27,450 bases of DNA from JALQUL01 sp964556425 (GCA_964556425.1 CAZKWC010000038.1:1-27450), one strand, 5' to 3'. Shown: positions 8,097 to 17,503, numbered from the stretch's first letter. Translations and numbers: made by a program. The notes: generated by a model from the letters alone, not told the origin.

Positions 8097-9650
8097 TTAA
8101 AGCGATGAGGCTGAACCCATTGAGGATGATTGCATTTGTTGCTGCGTGCTTAAAAAAGCAGGCGGCGGTCTATGCACTTGGCTATCGTTGGCTTCTAATA
8201 CCCAGGTGTCTTTAGTGCCGCCACCCTGTGATGAGTTCACCACCAATGAGCCCTCTTTTAAGGCCACACGGGTTAAACCACCAGCTGCCATTTGAACCGT
8301 TTTGCCACTTAATACAAAGGGGCGTAAATCAATATGACGCGGTGCAATTCCGGACTCTACATAAGTAGGGCAAGAAGACAAACTAAGGGTGGGCTGAGCA
8401 ATATAGCGACTAGGATCTGCAATTAAAGCAGCCCTAAAATCTTCAATTTCTTGTTGGCTAGCTGCCGGCCCCACCAACATACCATAACCACCTGCACCAT
8501 GCACCTCTTTAACCACCAGGTCTTTTAAATTAGCCAAGGTGTAGGCCAGGTCATCGGCCTGACGGCATTGAAAGGTCGGTACGTTCGATAAGATGGGTTT
8601 TTCACCTAAATAAAACTCAATCATTTTTGGCACATAAGGGTAGATTGATTTATCGTCTGCAATTCCAGTACCCACTGCATTACAAATCGCCACATGACCA
8701 CTGCGATAAGCATCCATTAAACCCGGACAGCCTAGTGTGGAATTGGCTTTAAACATTAAAGGGTCAAGGTAATCATCATCGACTCGGCGGTAAATCACAT
8801 CTACCCTACGTGGCCCACGGGTAGTGCGCATATACACAAAGCGATCTCGCACAAATAAATCTTGTCCCTCCACCAACTCCACGCCCATTTGTTGGGCTAA
8901 AAATGCATGCTCAAAATAAGCACTGTTATACATGCCAGGGGTTAACACCACCACTACCGGGTCGGCAGCCGTATCTGGGGCACTAGCTCTTAAAGTTTCG
9001 AGTAATAAATCGGGATAATGCGCTACAGGAGCAATGCGGTGCTGTGCAAATAAATCAGGGAATAAACGCATCATCATTTTGCGATTTTCCAACATATAGC
9101 TCACGCCACTTGGCACACGCAAATTATCTTCTAATACAAAATATTCTCCGTTGCCACTGCTATCTGGAGCTCGCACAATATCAATTCCAGAAATATGTGA
9201 ATAAATATTGCGTGTAACGTTCACCCCCTGCATTTCAGGTCGATATTGTGCGTTGTTGATAATTTGGTCACGAGGCACAATACCAGCACGCAAAATTTCT
9301 TGATCATGATACACATCATGAATAAAACGATTGAGTGCAGTCACCCTTTGCACCAAACCTTTTTCCATCATGCTCCATTCTTGGCTTGGAATCACTCGGG
9401 GGATTAAATCAAAAGGAATCAGTCGTTCGGTACCTGCGCCGTCTTCATCTTTGGCACCATACACCGCAAAAGTAATACCCACGCGCCGAAAAATAGTTTC
9501 TGCTTCTTCTCGTCTTTGGCTCATGAGCTGGGGTGATTGTTTGGATAACCATTCATTAAAAGCTTGATAGTGAGGCCTCACCGCGTCTTTAGAAAAATTT
9601 TCTGGATAGGGCATGGCCGCTATCATTTCATCAAATAGGTGTTGCGTCAT
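8097..9650 (-). CDS. Circularly permuted type 2 ATP-grasp protein (DUF404/DUF407)
   Basis: A predicted ATP-dependent carboxylate-amine ligase of the circularly permuted ATP-grasp family. The hallmark stretch LEDNLRVPSGVSYMLENR is at about residues 173-190, with VKEVHGAGGYGMLVGP as the glycine-rich ATP-binding region further on and LRPFVLSG near the C-terminus. Length 517 residues. The frame can be read from a TTG at 9662, but the ATG at 9650 is the better start: it has a GGA 7 nt upstream and matches the expected N-terminus. It is the upstream partner of the alpha-E gene. The transglutaminase-like and proteasome-type hydrolase genes that often accompany this pair are not in the window. Confidence 0.93.
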   Translation of the reverse strand: MTQHLFDEMIAAMPYPENFSKDAVRPHYQAFNEWLSKQSPQLMSQRREEAETIFRRVGITFAVYGAKDEDGAGTERLIPFDLIPRVIPSQEWSMMEKGLVQRVTALNRFIHDVYHDQEILRAGIVPRDQIINNAQYRPEMQGVNVTRNIYSHISGIDIVRAPDSSGNGEYFVLEDNLRVPSGVSYMLENRKMMMRLFPDLFAQHRIAPVAHYPDLLLETLRASAPDTAADPVVVVLTPGMYNSAYFEHAFLAQQMGVELVEGQDLFVRDRFVYMRTTRGPRRVDVIYRRVDDDYLDPLMFKANSTLGCPGLMDAYRSGHVAICNAVGTGIADDKSIYPYVPKMIEFYLGEKPILSNVPTFQCRQADDLAYTLANLKDLVVKEVHGAGGYGMLVGPAASQQEIEDFRAALIADPSRYIAQPTLSLSSCPTYVESGIAPRHIDLRPFVLSGKTVQMAAGGLTRVALKEGSLVVNSSQGGGTKDTWVLEANDSQVHRPPPAFLSTQQQMQSSSMGSASSL

Positions 9651-9849
9651 AAAAATATCCAATCAAGGCAAAACAAAAGCAAAGGCAAAATTCAAAAAAC
9701 CATTCATATTAACAATTTAGCAAGATTTAAGCCAACTTTAAAACGGTTTTATGAAATGATGCGGAATATTTTTTAAAAATGACTAAGCTTTACTCAAATG
9801 ATAAAAATTGAAATGCTCAAGCCCTTATTATTTTGGGGTAGAAAAAGAA

Positions 9850-12459
9850 TTAAGGTGAGATGGAATGATGCCAATAACGCCGTGCCTGCTCGCGGTGGCA
9901 CTGTATTTGTGCAGGTAATGCACTACTCCAATAAGCTGCACCACATTGAGGGCTAGTAATGAGTTCAATACCCTGCTGTTGGTAACGCTCGCTTACCACT
10001 GGTGCAGGATGACCGTAACGATTACGGTAGCCCGCTTGTACCAAAGCAAAACGAGGTTTTACGGCCTCTAAAAAAGCAGCCGTTGATGAAGTTTTACTAC
10101 CATGATGAGGTACCAGCAAAACATTGGCTTTTAAAACATCTTGATAATGAGCGTTAGAAGATAGGGCTTTAGCATGGCGACTCAACAGCTCTGCCTCTTG
10201 CTCTTTTTCAATATCGCCTACTAATAAAACCACCTGCTGTTGATTACTAATTTTAAGTACACAACTTACTGCATTGGGGCTTAAGGTTTTAGTATAGTCG
10301 GAGGCCAAGGGATGAAGAATTTCAAAATCAACTCCGTCCCAAGTCCATCGATTAGGATTGACTTGGCCAGAAGCAGACGAGTCAAACCCAACTCCACAGC
10401 GCTGTACCGACCTTAATTGGGCTAACTCGTGCCCCTCTGGCAAAGAGCTTAAAAACTGCGCTTTGGTTTGAGCTTTGAGCACCGAAGCTGCGCCACCCGA
10501 ATGATCCATATCTTGATGACTCAATACTAATAAATCGGTTTGCAAAGCCAGATATTTTAAAAACGGTAATACGACTCTTTGGCCTGCGTCTGTATCATTT
10601 AAATAGGCTGGCCCGGTATCATAAATTAAACTATGATTTTTAGTTCTGAGCACCAAACCATTACCTTGTCCAATATCTAGTGCCCACAAATCAAATTGCT
10701 GGTGCTCTGGCGTTTTGACTTGCCATAACAAAGCGGGTAACAAACAAGGCAGAAGAGCCAAACGCCACTGCCATGCAATTGGCATGGCAATAAAGCCCAA
10801 AGCAACTGTGGCTAAAGCACTCCAATACCAAGGGGCAGCAGGAAGTTCTAGAACGGCCCAAGACAACTGCGACAAGAGCTCTAAAAACTGCATGAGCCAA
10901 TCAATAGCCATTACTGCCCAGCTCCAAAATCCGGCCCAAATAATGCCCAACATAGACAAAGGAGTCACCACAAAAGTTAACCAAGGCACTGCTAATAAAT
11001 TAGCTAACAAACCCACAACCGAGACTTGTTGAAAAAACAATAAACTAAGAGGCGCCAAGGCAGCCGTCACAATGAATTGCTCGCGCAACATTTGCCCCAC
11101 CATTTTTTTAAACCTTAAGTAATAAGATTCATTTTGCAGATCTTGCGCTTGGCCTGATGAACTAGGATTGCTTGCCATTAACACAGCAACAGCGACAAAG
11201 CTTAACCAAAAACCCACCGCCAACAAAGCCCAAGGGTCTTGTACCACCACCACAGCCATAGCCAATAACCAGATCCTAGGCAATGGCCATTTCCAACCAC
11301 TTTGCTGCAATAAAGCCACGACTAACAACATAATAATGGTACGCTGTGCAGGCAAACCCCATCCACTTAACAAAGCATACAAAGTGGCTAAAACCACACC
11401 ACCCCAACGCCCTACGGTTACTGCCGGAATTTTATATAAACAGGCAACCGATAAACTCCACAAACCTCTTAATAAATAAGAGGCCAACCAAGCAAACATG
11501 GTAATGTGTAAGCCTGAAATACTCACTAAATGCGCTACTCCTGTTAACCTAAAAATATCCCAATCTGAAGCTTCTATAGCCGATTGATCGCCTACTACCA
11601 AGGCGGCAATAATGCCCCAATTATTTTGCTGTGGTGTGTTAGAGGCTTGTTGACCAGCAATTAAAATTTGATCTCGCCAATATTGTCTTAGACGCTCTAT
11701 GGGGTAAGCCCAAGTTCGGGCTAATAATTGAGGTTGCGTTTTACCCTTGCTTAATACGACATTGCCTGTCGCTCTTAAATTTTTCTCCCACATCCATAAT
11801 TCATAATCAAATCCGCCTGGGTTGCTATTGCCATGCACTGCTTTGAGTTTGACATTGAATTTCCATCTATCGCCAGGTAATAATTCTGCAGCAACTTGCT
11901 GCACACTAAAACCGCCTTGCTCTGTGTCGGTACTCACCACCCCGCCCGTCCAATTGAGTAAAACCGCTTTTGGAATACTTGCCCGTACATCGGCTGGCGC
12001 ATTTTTAGAGTGAATAAGTGCTTGCTCTATTTTGAATTGAAACCGACTATTGGTAGGGCTTATTTGCACCATATGGCTTATTTGCCCGGTTAACTCCAAG
12101 ACCTGACCTTCTAGCGCTGGGTCTAGAGAATTTTGCCACCTGTGAAGTGCGTAAATACTGCTTAATAAATAGCCTGCCACAAAAACCAATTGAAAACACA
12201 AGGCACAAAAAACCGTTATAAGCCAATTTTTTTGAAACTTTTGAACTAGGCCTTTTTGATATAAAAACAATAAATAAATCAAAAGTAATACAAGCGCCAG
12301 AAACCCAAGCAACAATTGATTGAAGTTTAAAAAGATAAGTTCTGCAAGTTGTAATTGCCAAACACAGCCCAGCAAAAAACAGCCAATGAAGCCGTAAAAA
12401 AAGAAGGCTAGATGGGCGTTGGAATGATGATTGAAATGTGGCTTGCTTAAAATAGGCAT
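9850..12459 (-). CDS. comEC: DNA internalisation channel ComEC/Rec2
   Basis: Inner-membrane channel that imports single-stranded DNA during natural transformation. The 869-residue protein has all three expected parts. The N-terminal DUF4131/OB-like region ends in the ComEC signature GNSNPGGFDYE at 210-220. The competence membrane domain opens with VAHLVSISGLHI at about 308-319 and has many transmembrane segments up to about residue 580. The C-terminal metallo-beta-lactamase-like domain has ALDIGQGN, SHQDMDHSGG (His648, Asp650, Asp652, His653), GDIE and PHHGS at 784-788. With the metal-site motifs intact, it appears functional. The ATG at 12459 has only a weak TAGG two bases upstream, which lies in an inverted repeat. 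Confidence 0.96.
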   Translation of the reverse strand: MPILSKPHFNHHSNAHLAFFFYGFIGCFLLGCVWQLQLAELIFLNFNQLLLGFLALVLLLIYLLFLYQKGLVQKFQKNWLITVFCALCFQLVFVAGYLLSSIYALHRWQNSLDPALEGQVLELTGQISHMVQISPTNSRFQFKIEQALIHSKNAPADVRASIPKAVLLNWTGGVVSTDTEQGGFSVQQVAAELLPGDRWKFNVKLKAVHGNSNPGGFDYELWMWEKNLRATGNVVLSKGKTQPQLLARTWAYPIERLRQYWRDQILIAGQQASNTPQQNNWGIIAALVVGDQSAIEASDWDIFRLTGVAHLVSISGLHITMFAWLASYLLRGLWSLSVACLYKIPAVTVGRWGGVVLATLYALLSGWGLPAQRTIIMLLVVALLQQSGWKWPLPRIWLLAMAVVVVQDPWALLAVGFWLSFVAVAVLMASNPSSSGQAQDLQNESYYLRFKKMVGQMLREQFIVTAALAPLSLLFFQQVSVVGLLANLLAVPWLTFVVTPLSMLGIIWAGFWSWAVMAIDWLMQFLELLSQLSWAVLELPAAPWYWSALATVALGFIAMPIAWQWRLALLPCLLPALLWQVKTPEHQQFDLWALDIGQGNGLVLRTKNHSLIYDTGPAYLNDTDAGQRVVLPFLKYLALQTDLLVLSHQDMDHSGGAASVLKAQTKAQFLSSLPEGHELAQLRSVQRCGVGFDSSASGQVNPNRWTWDGVDFEILHPLASDYTKTLSPNAVSCVLKISNQQQVVLLVGDIEKEQEAELLSRHAKALSSNAHYQDVLKANVLLVPHHGSKTSSTAAFLEAVKPRFALVQAGYRNRYGHPAPVVSERYQQQGIELITSPQCGAAYWSSALPAQIQCHREQARRYWHHSISP

Positions 12460-12888
12460 GGCCTATTATTACCCAAAATATATAATTTGAGTTAATTTAA
12501 AATAATAATAGGTACAAAGATTAAGCTATTTTGCTACTGGCTTTAATGCAGTGGCAGATACTCTTTTATTACACCATCTAATTGCAGAGGCAAAATATAC
12601 GGTTTGCCAGCAAACAAATGACGCAAGCTTAAAGAGAAGGAATCACATCGCGAGCAACGAAAGTAAGATAGTAATGAGAGCAAATTGAGAGTAATCAACT
12701 AAGCATCAATAATGCAAACGCTATCGCCCACTCTTTAATGTTTATGATTGATATAACCTTTTGATTTACAAAGGTAATATTAATCTACTGTCCAGTTCCT
12801 ATCACCCAACTATCGTACATACCGCCCAATTTGTCCGATAGCTATTTTTTAGATTTCGCCAATTTTGCCAAAGCAATTGAATACTCAA
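12460..12888. other. 429-bp gap between ptsI and comEC without a recognisable gene
   Basis: An AT-rich spacer in a same-strand run. I see no credible coding sequence on either strand. A plus-strand frame of about 55 codons within it (roughly 12511-12690) has no start codon or ribosome-binding site. It holds three inverted repeats: CCTATTATT/AATAATAGG (12462-12470 and 12504-12512), the palindrome GTTTGC-CA-GCAAAC (12602-12615), and CTATCG/CGATAG (12810-12815 and 12836-12841). It presumably carries the ptsI 3' end and the comEC promoter. No T-tract terminator is evident after ptsI. Confidence 0.6.
12462..12512 (-). promoter_or_regulatory. Inverted repeat overlapping the comEC ribosome-binding region
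   Basis: Perfect 9-bp arms, CCTATTATT and AATAATAGG, separated by 33 nt. On the minus strand the second arm ends 2 nt before the comEC ATG and includes the only Shine-Dalgarno-like bases (ATAGG), so folding would hide the start. Confidence 0.35.
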
Positions 12889-14682
12889 CTACTTCAACAA
12901 ACCCAAAGCCTCATGCGGGTTTTCCGACTCAAGGACTTGTTGGACCAGCTCTTGCAATTGCCCTCTATCGGAGCGTAAAATTTCTTTTTTAACCGATAAA
13001 ATTTGTGCTGGATGCATAGAAAAAGAAGTCAAGCCTAATCCTAATAACAAGCGAGTGAGGGCGACATCACCGGCCATTTCGCCGCATAAAGACACCTCTT
13101 TGCCTAATAAGGCACCTTCCTTTATGGCGTTGGCAATGAGTTGCAAAATAGCAGGATGCACGGGGTCATATAAATGCGATACGGCTTCATCTGCACGGTC
13201 AATGGCCAAGGTGTATTGGATTAAATCATTGGTACCAATTGATAAAAAATCAAAGTGTTTTAAAAACAATGGCAGGGTAAGGGCCGCAGCGGGCACTTCT
13301 ATCATGGCCCCTACTGGGGTGGACAAATCAAAAGGCATACCACTACTAATGAGTTGGTCTTTGGCTTTTTGAATAAGTGCCATGGTTTGCTTAATTTCTG
13401 CTGCAGTCGAAAGCATAGGAATTAAGATTTTCACTTTACCAAAATGTGAAGCTCTTAAAATGGCTCTTAACTGAGTCAAAAACATGGTGGGCTCGGACAA
13501 ACTCCAGCGTATGGCTCTAAGGCCTAAGGCTGGGTTTAAATGGGCATCTTCTTTGGCCATGCGCTCTAGGGGTTTATCGGCACCAATATCAACAGTTCTA
13601 ATGGTAACGGGCAAACCCTTCATCCCTTCAACGGCAGCCTTATAAGCCCTAAATTGTTCTTCTTCGTCTGGCAAGGGCGATAAGCCTTTCGATTGCCTAC
13701 CCATGAATAAAAACTCGGAGCGGAATAATCCCACACCTACAGCCCCTACCTTCAAGGCTTGTTCGGTGTCGGCGGGTTGTTCAATATTGGCCAACAACTG
13801 AATGTGCAAACCATCTACTGTCATGCAGGGAGTAAAGCGTAAGCGGGTAAGGCGACTTTGTTCGAGTTCTCGTTCGCGTTGTTGAAAGCCATATTCTTCT
13901 AGCAGCATAGGCGATGGGTTGACAACCACTACCCCGCCATCACCGTCAATGACCACCCAATCATCTTGCCGAATAATGGTACTGGCCAATCGAGCACCAA
14001 CCACGGCCGGAATTCCCATACTACGAGCCACAATGGCAGTATGGGAGGTTTGGCCACCTACATCAGTCACAAAACCCTTAAATACGCTTTGCTTAAACTG
14101 CAGCATATCGGCAGGCGACAAATCATGAGCCACCAATACTAAGGGGTCATCATGACCAGGTCTTAAAACTTGAGTCGCCACCGCAGAGGAGGAGTCCGCA
14201 AGGGTGTCTTTGTCTGGTAAAACAGTAACCTGTCCTAACATGACTCTTAAAATTCTGTCGACTACCTGTTCAAGATCGGCTTTGCGTTCACGAAGATATT
14301 CATCTTCCATTTCATCGAACTGCCTTACCACTACTTCCAACTGGGTGATTAAAGCCCATTCAGCGTTATATAAACGATCGGTAATAAGGGTTTTAACACC
14401 ATCAGCAAGCATGGTATCTTCTAGTAGCATTAAATGCACATCTAAGACCGCTATGAGTTCGGGCGGTGTGTCTTTGCGCGGCGCGTTTGAGATGTTTTTT
14501 TGTAAACGTCTAAGCTCATCGGCTACGGTGTCTCGGGCACTTGCTACCCTTGCAATTTCTGATTCTACTTGGCAGGGCTCAATAAAATAATGAGCTACAT
14601 CCATATGGCTTGAGCCAATTAAGACGGCGCGGCCGATTGCGATACCTTTGGTTACCGCCAAGCCTTTTACGGCAAAAGTCAT
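12889..14682 (-). CDS. ptsI: Phosphoenolpyruvate-protein phosphotransferase (PTS Enzyme I)
   Basis: Soluble Enzyme I: takes phosphate from PEP and passes it to HPr. The phosphorylated histidine is His214 in GGQTSHTAIVARSMGIP. The PEP-binding C-terminal barrel has LFRSEFLFMGR and SIGTNDLIQYTLAIDR, and the catalytic cysteine is Cys533 in SLCGEMAGD. At 597 residues it is slightly longer than the E. coli protein and ends in an extension of about 20 residues. ATG with AGGAGA about 7 nt upstream. It is the third gene of the EIIA-HPr-EI series, 120 bp after ptsH. Confidence 0.97.
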   Translation of the reverse strand: MTFAVKGLAVTKGIAIGRAVLIGSSHMDVAHYFIEPCQVESEIARVASARDTVADELRRLQKNISNAPRKDTPPELIAVLDVHLMLLEDTMLADGVKTLITDRLYNAEWALITQLEVVVRQFDEMEDEYLRERKADLEQVVDRILRVMLGQVTVLPDKDTLADSSSAVATQVLRPGHDDPLVLVAHDLSPADMLQFKQSVFKGFVTDVGGQTSHTAIVARSMGIPAVVGARLASTIIRQDDWVVIDGDGGVVVVNPSPMLLEEYGFQQRERELEQSRLTRLRFTPCMTVDGLHIQLLANIEQPADTEQALKVGAVGVGLFRSEFLFMGRQSKGLSPLPDEEEQFRAYKAAVEGMKGLPVTIRTVDIGADKPLERMAKEDAHLNPALGLRAIRWSLSEPTMFLTQLRAILRASHFGKVKILIPMLSTAAEIKQTMALIQKAKDQLISSGMPFDLSTPVGAMIEVPAAALTLPLFLKHFDFLSIGTNDLIQYTLAIDRADEAVSHLYDPVHPAILQLIANAIKEGALLGKEVSLCGEMAGDVALTRLLLGLGLTSFSMHPAQILSVKKEILRSDRGQLQELVQQVLESENPHEALGLLK

Positions 14683-14802
14683 GCAGTCTCTCCTGTTGAC
14701 ACTTCTAACTCAAGAAAATTAAACGTTTACATCGACTTTATTGACTATTGATTCATCAAGCGTAAGGTTTAATTCTCTTATAAAAGCTGGGTTCTAAAAA
14801 AG

Positions 14803-15072
14803 TTATTCACCTTCACCAAATTTATCATTAATGAGCGCCAATAATGCGTCCATTGCTTCTTGTTCTTGTTCGCCATCTGTCTCTATTTCGACTACCGAAT
14901 TACAGCCAGCGGCCAACATCATAACGCCCATTATACTTTTGGCATTAATACGTCTACCATTACGGGTCATCCAGACCTCACAGGGAAAACTGCCCGCCAA
15001 CTTGGTGAGCTTGGCTGATGCACGAGCATGCAGACCTAATTTATTGCTGATCGTAATGCTGTTGTTGATCAT
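14803..15072 (-). CDS. ptsH: PTS phosphocarrier protein HPr
   Basis: Small phosphocarrier between Enzyme I and EIIA. The active His15 lies in NKLGLHARASAKL, and the regulatory serine is Ser46 in INAKSIMGVMMLAAG, the residue that HPr kinase modifies in other bacteria. Length 89 residues. The start is fixed by the family: the histidine falls at position 15 exactly when the ATG at 15072 is used. That makes ptsH overlap the end of the EIIA gene by 32 nt in another frame, which suggests translational coupling; there is no good independent Shine-Dalgarno sequence. Confidence 0.96.
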   Translation of the reverse strand: MINNSITISNKLGLHARASAKLTKLAGSFPCEVWMTRNGRRINAKSIMGVMMLAAGCNSVVEIETDGEQEQEAMDALLALINDKFGEGE

Positions 15073-15487
15073 TTTGATGTTTTTTCTGTTGGTTTTGTGG
15101 AGCGCTTACGGCAACAGGCATGACACCTTGCATGCCGCCAGCAGTTGCTTTTTGTACCCAATTATCAAGGTTTTCGTGTCGATAAGTGATGGCTCGTAAT
15201 AACATTGGTAAATTAATTCCTGCCACCAGTCTTCGATTAGGGCCTTTTACTGTCTGAATGGCCACATTACATGGGGTAGCACCAAATATATCGGTCAGGA
15301 TAAGAATGGGTTCTTGATCGAGATGAGCGATTGCTTGATCGACTTTGCTAACTGATATTTCAGCACTATCATGCGCCAAAATATCAACTGCAACCAAATC
15401 GTTGTATATATCGGGAAAGACATGCAGGGCACATTGGCGAAGTGCGCTAGCCAAGGGTTCATGGGCAATAATTAATAATTTATTCAT
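15041..15487 (-). CDS. PTS EIIA component, mannose/fructose (EIIA-Man) type
   Basis: A soluble EIIA domain protein of the mannose family that accepts phosphate from HPr, probably at His9 (LLIIAHEPLASAL). The second signature, LTDIFGATPCNVA, is intact. Length 148 residues. The last 20 or so residues are an odd Gln/His/Lys-rich tail (PQNQQKKHQNDQQQHYDQQ); they are encoded partly by the region overlapping ptsH, so the tail is probably a product of the overlap and not a functional domain. No EIIB or EIIC gene is adjacent, so it more likely signals than transports. Confidence 0.92.
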   Translation of the reverse strand: MNKLLIIAHEPLASALRQCALHVFPDIYNDLVAVDILAHDSAEISVSKVDQAIAHLDQEPILILTDIFGATPCNVAIQTVKGPNRRLVAGINLPMLLRAITYRHENLDNWVQKATAGGMQGVMPVAVSAPQNQQKKHQNDQQQHYDQQ

Positions 15488-15539
15488 TGTCGAATCAACT
15501 TATAGGTTGGACGTTTTTGAGTCTAAAAAAATCAGTGGC

Positions 15540-16811
15540 TTACGCCATTTTTGATTGGATATTTTGCACTTGTTGACGATAAAAAAACAAGAAAAATAAA
15601 TAAGCAAATACTCCTATCGCACCGTAAATTCCAATGGCAAGACTATAAGAATCTACCACCGATAACTCCATTTGGCTAAATAGGTCGATTAATAAACCTA
15701 CTCCCCATTGCACTACAAATACGCCAAAGAATATGGTGAGGTTGTATGCCGATAGTGCACGACCTGCCACTTCACTTGGAAACGCCATTGCAATAGCAGG
15801 TTGAGCCGATGAAATCGAAGTACAAAAAACACAATAAAGCGTCCAATACACCCAAATTGGAATTCCTATGATGTGGGTTTGACCGGCCGTAAAAACAATG
15901 GTCGCTAAAGTCACAAAACTGAGTGGTAAACCATAACTTATTATTTGTACGGCAGTAATACCTTTTTGAGCTAATTTAGGTCCTACTAAACCCCACAACC
16001 AAAAAGTTAGCAACATGCTCACATTCAGCCAAAATAAACCTGTGGAGGCTTCGATAGGGGTATAAGCCGCCACTTTTATCATCCATGGCACTGCCCACAA
16101 TGTTTGTATGGCCACTAAACCACCATACACAAACAATCCTAAGGGAATATTTTTTATAAAATAAGGATGTTTTAAGATTTGGCTATAACCCATTTTTTCG
16201 ATTGGTGTTTCGGCAACACTTTCAGGGTTAATGGTTTTTTCTGGCCATTTTGGCACCACTAAATAAATCAAAACAATGGCTAAAACAATTAAACCACTGA
16301 GGATTAAAAAGATGGGCCTCCAACCTATTTGTGGTAATAACCACTGAACTGGTAAGGTAGAGGCCACCATACCTAAAGCGCCGGTCATTAACATCCAAGA
16401 ATTAGCCCGCATTTGATTGCTCGGGTCAAACCATTTACGATAGGCAGTAAGTGGGCCCATTAGGCAGGCGCTAACACCAACTCCCACTAAAAATCTAGCC
16501 AACCATAGTAGTTGAAAACTGTAGGCCGTTGCAAAGCCAATACAGGCAAATACAGCTACCGACATAAATGACAACACTACTTTCTTAGGCCCCATTTTGT
16601 CTAACCAAGCACCTAACGGTAATTGGGTTAAGGAAAATCCTAAAAAATAAGCACCCGCTAGTAAACCTAAATCTTGAGGACTTAAGCCAAAATCTTGAAT
16701 CAAAATAGGAGATAAAGTGGCTGTAATAGCCCTTATTAAAGTAGAGATAAAGTAGGCAAATGCAAAAACTAAAAAAATCCAAACTGCGCGCTGTTTTGAA
16801 ATAGTGTTCAT
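15540..16811 (-). CDS. Major facilitator superfamily transporter
   Basis: An inner-membrane secondary transporter of 423 residues with a typical 12-helix hydrophobicity pattern. MFS motif A is seen between helices 2 and 3 as GAWLDKMGPKK (residues 67-77), and a long hydrophilic central loop of about 25 residues (KWPEKTINPESVAETPIEK) separates the two halves. The substrate cannot be told from sequence. Its ATG overlaps the stop of the preceding lipoprotein gene by 4 nt (ATGA), so the two are probably translationally coupled; the PTS genes follow 52 bp downstream on the same strand. Confidence 0.92.
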   Translation of the reverse strand: MNTISKQRAVWIFLVFAFAYFISTLIRAITATLSPILIQDFGLSPQDLGLLAGAYFLGFSLTQLPLGAWLDKMGPKKVVLSFMSVAVFACIGFATAYSFQLLWLARFLVGVGVSACLMGPLTAYRKWFDPSNQMRANSWMLMTGALGMVASTLPVQWLLPQIGWRPIFLILSGLIVLAIVLIYLVVPKWPEKTINPESVAETPIEKMGYSQILKHPYFIKNIPLGLFVYGGLVAIQTLWAVPWMIKVAAYTPIEASTGLFWLNVSMLLTFWLWGLVGPKLAQKGITAVQIISYGLPLSFVTLATIVFTAGQTHIIGIPIWVYWTLYCVFCTSISSAQPAIAMAFPSEVAGRALSAYNLTIFFGVFVVQWGVGLLIDLFSQMELSVVDSYSLAIGIYGAIGVFAYLFFLFFYRQQVQNIQSKMA

Positions 16812-17503
16812 TGAACTGCTAAGCCCTGAAAAAATGTTTGAAGTGCTTCATTAGTAAGGTTTGAAGGGCGTTTGGGGGTTGGGTAAAAAACTGCCATCTG
16901 ATACAACTCAAGCGGCACTGTAGTTGCCAAATTTTGATGAGTCACTTTACCACCTTTCGTTGCAACTGAGCTAGCGTGTTGCCCCTCTTGTGCAATCTGA
17001 CTTTCAGGGGTTATTTTTGGAGACCACCAAAGTATTTCTAGGCTGATAGGTTGATTCTGTGAATCAAGACCCTCAAAATACCGTACCTGATGCTCAGTTA
17101 AAGCCGACTGGAGAATCAGTTTTTGTGAAATTTCTTTTTTGACAACCAAGTCTTGTGCCACCGGCTGGCTTTTAGCTTTGATATTTTGTTTTAAACTGTC
17201 TTGCCAAGCGGCTTGAATTTCTGGGAGTTGTTCTTTATTTGGCAAAGTAACTTTGGCTACTACAAACATCATGTCTTGTGCCTCACACCCCACCATCTGA
17301 ATGGCTAAAGTTTGTTGCTTGAGTTGTATATTACGTTGAGCAGTATCGGCTTTGCAGGGCAACTGCACCATTAAAGCATCATCAAAGGGACGACTTTCAC
17401 GCCAATTAAAATTTGGGCTGCACGCAGTTACGCCGTAAGCCATCATTATCAGCACGATCAAGCTAGCCTTCATTTTCATTTTTTTAAAACTATTGTTCAA
17501 CAT
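16808..17503 (-). CDS. Putative lipoprotein, function unknown
   Basis: A 231-residue protein with a lipoprotein signal: a Lys-rich start, the hydrophobic core ASLIVLIMMAYG, and the lipobox GVTAC with Cys28 as the likely lipidated residue. The mature part is soluble-looking and begins with a segment (RPFDDALMVQLPCKADT) that reads like a periplasmic domain preceded by a short linker. I do not recognise a family. It is coupled to the MFS gene by an ATGA overlap, so the two may act together. ATGs at 17479 and 17473 are alternative starts that keep the lipobox intact; no ribosome-binding site is decisive. Confidence 0.78.
   Translation of the reverse strand: MLNNSFKKMKMKASLIVLIMMAYGVTACSPNFNWRESRPFDDALMVQLPCKADTAQRNIQLKQQTLAIQMVGCEAQDMMFVVAKVTLPNKEQLPEIQAAWQDSLKQNIKAKSQPVAQDLVVKKEISQKLILQSALTEHQVRYFEGLDSQNQPISLEILWWSPKITPESQIAQEGQHASSVATKGGKVTHQNLATTVPLELYQMAVFYPTPKRPSNLTNEALQTFFQGLAVQ

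Noticed and set aside
10691..12361. Long open frames on both strands inside comEC
   Set aside because: They are out-of-frame or antisense shadows; the comEC frame carries all family motifs and the alternatives have none.
12602..12615. GTTTGC-CA-GCAAAC palindrome as an operator
   Set aside because: Short, single copy and not positioned against a recognisable promoter; insufficient support.
12511..12690. Possible small or decayed gene in the ptsI-comEC gap
   Set aside because: The frame lacks a start codon and ribosome-binding site, and the translation is not recognisable; open length is within chance for AT-rich DNA.
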